From Zoogloeaceae bacterium (GTDB lineage: Bacteria > Pseudomonadota > Gammaproteobacteria > Burkholderiales > Rhodocyclaceae): a stretch of 10,069 nt of DNA. Location: NCBI GenBank assembly GCA_031281985.1, contig JAITEO010000092.1:1-10069 (forward strand), written 5' to 3'. Below the pieces are notes generated by a model that ran no database searches, was not told the DNA's origin, and worked only from the letters and a program-made list of their open reading frames with translations. Shown here in pieces: positions 7,880 to 10,069 of the stretch; position 1 is the stretch's first letter; the number at the start of each line of letters is the position of its first letter. A program made the position numbers and the translations under genes.

Positions 7880-9232
7880 TCATTCCGGCAAATTGCCGCC
7901 CATCAGTTCTTCGAAGGTGACGGTCTTGTCCGTGACCTTGGCGTGCTCCAGCGTCCAGGCGACCACGTTGTTTTCCGTCGCGATGCGTTTCATGTTGGCC
8001 AGCGCCCCGGCGTCGGCATAGATGGCGTTCACGGTTTCCTGCGGCTTTCCTTCGTAGGTGTCGGCGACATCTTCGATAAGGGCGCGCACCTGTTCGGGTT
8101 TGGCGCGCAAGTCGTTGTTCCTGGCCGCCTCGGTCTTGATCACTTCGGCAAAAATCAGGCCGATCGTCACGCGGCGTTTGGCGCTTTCCGCGATCCGTTC
8201 TTCCTCTTCCTGCGTGAGGCGCCCTTCGCTCTCCTCGCCGCGTTTCTTGCGTTCTTCGCGTTCCCGGCGCGCTTCTTCCGTCATTCGCCGCGTTTCCATG
8301 GCGACCAGGGTTCGCGGCACTGCGGGAATCGGGTTGGCGTTCAGCAGGGCTTCCATGACCTGTTTCTTGAGGTAGGCGTCGATGCGGCCGTTCACCTCGT
8401 GCCGCAGCATGCTTTCGATTTCGGCGCGCATCCTGGTGATGTCGCCATTCTCGATCTTCAGGAGACGGGCGAATGCCGCGTCCACTTCCGGCAGTACCGG
8501 CGCCAGCACCTGTTCGACCGTTACGGAAAACTGCGCCGTCTCGCCCGCCAGGTTTTTGGCGGGGTAATCCTGCGGAAAGCGCAGATCGAAGTCCTTCGAT
8601 TCCCCGGCCTTCAAGCCTTCCACCGCGGCCTCGAAATCCGGCAGCAACATGTTCTGGCCGAGCACGAAAGGGAGGTTTTCGGCGCTGCCGCCAGCGAATT
8701 CCTCGCCGTCTTTCTTGCCGCAAAAACTGACCACCATGCGGTCGCCCTTTGTTGCGCCGCGTTCCACCGGGTCGTAGCGCACCCATCGCCAGCGCAGGAT
8801 TTCGATGGTCTTGTCGATTTCGACATCGGTGATTTCCACCACCGGACGCTCGATCTGCGCGCCGGAAACATCGCCGAGAACGAATTCCGGGAAAACCTCG
8901 AAGGCGGCGGAAAATTCCAGCGTCTTGTCGTCGTCGCCTTGCGCCGGCTTGGGTTCGATATGGGGATAGCACGCCACATCGAGCCTTTGTTCCGCGACAG
9001 CCTTGCCAAAAGCCGCCTTTATCGCCTCTTCCAGCGCCTCGCCATACGCCTTGCCGCCATGCTGCTGACGCACGAAGGAAAGCGGCGCCTTGCCGGGACG
9101 AAACCCCGGCATCTTCACGGAACGGCTCATCTGCCGCAACCGCTTCTCGACCGCGGCATGGAGCGTATCCAACGGCACGGAAATATCCAGGCGGCGTTCC
9201 AGCGGGTTGATGTTCTGAGCGGTATCTTCCAT
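7880..9232 (-). CDS. tig: Trigger factor, ribosome-associated chaperone and prolyl isomerase
   Basis: Binds near the ribosomal exit tunnel and assists folding of nascent chains, 450 aa. The N-terminal ribosome-binding domain has the signature GFRPGKAP (43-50). An FKBP-type isomerase domain covers about 155-245 ([20 protein letters not shown] through FSVTVEQV). The C-terminal chaperone arms span about 250-450 and include a highly charged helix (about 319-347, rich in Arg and Glu) that looks longer than in the E. coli protein. The ATG at 9232 is chosen because AAGGA lies 6 nt upstream; a GTG at 9247 contains that site and is less likely. It is first in the tig-clpP-clpX cluster, with a putative -10 TATATT about 40 nt upstream. 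Confidence 0.97.
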   Translation of the reverse strand: MEDTAQNINPLERRLDISVPLDTLHAAVEKRLRQMSRSVKMPGFRPGKAPLSFVRQQHGGKAYGEALEEAIKAAFGKAVAEQRLDVACYPHIEPKPAQGDDDKTLEFSAAFEVFPEFVLGDVSGAQIERPVVEITDVEIDKTIEILRWRWVRYDPVERGATKGDRMVVSFCGKKDGEEFAGGSAENLPFVLGQNMLLPDFEAAVEGLKAGESKDFDLRFPQDYPAKNLAGETAQFSVTVEQVLAPVLPEVDAAFARLLKIENGDITRMRAEIESMLRHEVNGRIDAYLKKQVMEALLNANPIPAVPRTLVAMETRRMTEEARREREERKKRGEESEGRLTQEEEERIAESAKRRVTIGLIFAEVIKTEAARNNDLRAKPEQVRALIEDVADTYEGKPQETVNAIYADAGALANMKRIATENNVVAWTLEHAKVTDKTVTFEELMGGNLPE

Positions 9233-9272
9233 GAAAAATCCTTGCACAAGCGCCTAATAACGGAAACGGGCG

Positions 9273-9278
9273 AATATA
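9273..9278 (-). promoter_or_regulatory. Putative -10 element of the tig operon promoter
   Basis: TATATT on the minus strand lies about 40 nt before the tig ATG. No good -35 is found at 16-18 nt; that position falls within the AAGACAGA repeat block. Either the promoter is weak or activated, or the true one lies elsewhere. Confidence 0.4.
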
Positions 9279-9289
9279 CCACAGGTCGG

Positions 9290-9464
9290 AAGACAGAAAA
9301 CTCTTCTCGAAAGACAGAAGACGGAGGATAAAAGACAGAGCGGCCGCTGGCGCGGCCTTTGCAAGGGCGCGCGGCGCGCATCCTGCCCGACCCGCGACCA
9401 CTGCCCACGGACTACAGGCCACAAAGCGAGCCTGGCGAGCGTTCTGTCCTCTGTCTTCTGTCTT
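9290..9464. repeat. AAGACAGA/TCTGTCTT inverted repeat between divergent genes
   Basis: AAGACAGA occurs at 9290, 9311 and 9332, exactly 21 bp apart. TCTGTCTT, its complement, occurs at 9450 and 9457. The 18-nt arms 9311-9328 and 9447-9464 are complementary at 17 of 18 positions. The roughly 118 nt between the arms are GC-rich with no gene visible. The arms lie where the -35 regions of both divergent promoters would be. It could be a dispersed simple-sequence palindrome or an operator array; sequence alone does not decide. Confidence 0.7.
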
Positions 9465-9483
9465 CTATCCCCTGATCGCGGGT

Positions 9484-9489
9484 TACAAT
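9484..9489 (+). promoter_or_regulatory. Putative -10 element of the response-regulator gene
   Basis: TACAAT lies 33 nt before the ATG at 9523. The -35 position (about 9461-9466) is TCTTCT, a poor match inside the TCTGTCTT repeat arm. Confidence 0.4.
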
Positions 9490-9522
9490 TCCACCTTCTG
9501 CGGCACGATACGAGAATACCCC

Positions 9523-10069
9523 ATGAATGTCACCGAAAAGCAAGGCATCCTGATTGTGGAAGATGACGCCGGTTTGCGCGAGGCGATTTGCGATACGCTG
9601 GAGCTGGCGGGACGGACGGTATTTTGCGCGGACGGCGGGGCGGAGGCGCTGGCGATTCTCGCGGCGCAGAAAATCGCCATCGTCATCAGCGATGTGCGCA
9701 TGTCGCCCATGGACGGCATTGCCCTGTTGCGGGAAATCCGCCAGCGGCAGCCGCAACTGCCGGTAGTGCTGATGACGGCCTATGCCGAGGTGGACAAGGC
9801 GGTGGAAGCCATGCGATCCGGCGCGTGCGACTTTTTGCTGAAACCCTTCGAGCCTTCGGCGCTGCTTGCGCAAATCGACAAATACGCGCTGCCGGAACCC
9901 GGCGCGATTCTGGGGGTCATTGCCGTCGATCCGGTCAGCATCAACCTGTTCGGCATTGCCGGACGCGTCGCCCAGACCGACGCCACCGTGCTGCTGACCG
10001 GCGAATCCGGCGTCGGCAAGGAAGTGGTGGCGCGCTTCATTCATCGCAATTCCGCCCGCGCCCAAGGCC
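9523..10069 (+). CDS. NtrC-family sigma54 response regulator, FleR/FlrC-like (3' truncated)
   Basis: The first 182 residues are present; the frame is open at the window end. Residues 1-120 form an intact receiver domain: acidic pair Glu13/Asp14/Asp15, phospho-acceptor Asp57 in VISDVRMSPMDG, Thr85 and Lys107 in FLLKPF. After a short linker the sigma54-activator AAA+ domain begins (VLLTGESGVGKEVVARFIH, Walker A 160-167). The GAFTGA loop and DNA-binding domain would lie outside the window. The linker sequence (AVDPVSINLFGIAGRVAQTDATVLL) resembles FleR/FlrC flagellar regulators, but this is from memory of the family and other NtrC-type regulators are possible. The Shine-Dalgarno sequence is weak (GAGA). 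No sensor kinase gene lies upstream, so any partner is downstream or elsewhere. It is divergent from tig. Confidence 0.9.
   Translation, partial: MNVTEKQGILIVEDDAGLREAICDTLELAGRTVFCADGGAEALAILAAQKIAIVISDVRMSPMDGIALLREIRQRQPQLPVVLMTAYAEVDKAVEAMRSGACDFLLKPFEPSALLAQIDKYALPEPGAILGVIAVDPVSINLFGIAGRVAQTDATVLLTGESGVGKEVVARFIHRNSARAQG

Noticed and set aside
7242..9422. In-frame upstream extension of clpP to 726 codons
   Set aside because: The extension runs through tig in another frame. ClpP starts at 7862 with AAGGAG upstream and a family-typical N-terminus.
9412..10065. Minus-strand open frame opposite the response regulator
   Set aside because: The plus strand in this interval encodes a clear receiver and AAA+ start with all key residues; the minus-strand frame is a shadow.

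Overview
The window looks like a piece of the chromosome of a GC-rich proteobacterium, most probably a betaproteobacterium. This rests on the housekeeping order tig-clpP-clpX-lon-hupB-tRNA-Val, the protein sequences, and a truncated NtrC-type (FleR/FlrC-like) regulator. I cannot place it to genus. No phage, plasmid, CRISPR or IS gene is visible.

Layout: nearly everything is on the minus strand, so transcription runs from high to low coordinates. From 9232 downwards come tig (trigger factor), clpP and clpX (the ClpXP protease), lon (ATP-dependent protease, with a heat-shock-like promoter in front), hupB (HU nucleoid protein) and a tRNA-Val(UAC) only 6 nt after the hupB stop, closed by a strong intrinsic terminator. 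Next is a separately promoted two-domain protein whose receiver and GGDEF domains both look catalytically dead (1501-2469). Then comes a slyD-type prolyl isomerase (694-1233) that overlaps a small NTF2-like lipoprotein gene (195-740). On the plus strand, divergent from tig, a sigma54-type response regulator starts at 9523 and runs off the window.

The genes form a protein quality-control neighbourhood: ribosome-bound folding (Tig), regulated degradation (ClpXP, Lon) and a second folding helper (SlyD). HU and a tRNA ride along.

The least ordinary content is intergenic. Three copies of a composite repeat (1-189, 1385-1491, 3141-3388) each begin 5-9 nt after the stop codon of a minus-strand gene. 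Each carries two stacked stem-loops joined by the invariant linker GCTGACTGA; the second stem-loop has A6/T6 flanks and resembles a bidirectional terminator. Two copies also carry a pair of inverted REP-like palindromes with a GTAG-type head. A different inverted repeat built on AAGACAGA/TCTGTCTT lies between the divergent tig and regulator promoters. I see no complete novel multi-gene system here; the repeat module and the doubly degenerate receiver/GGDEF protein are the best leads.
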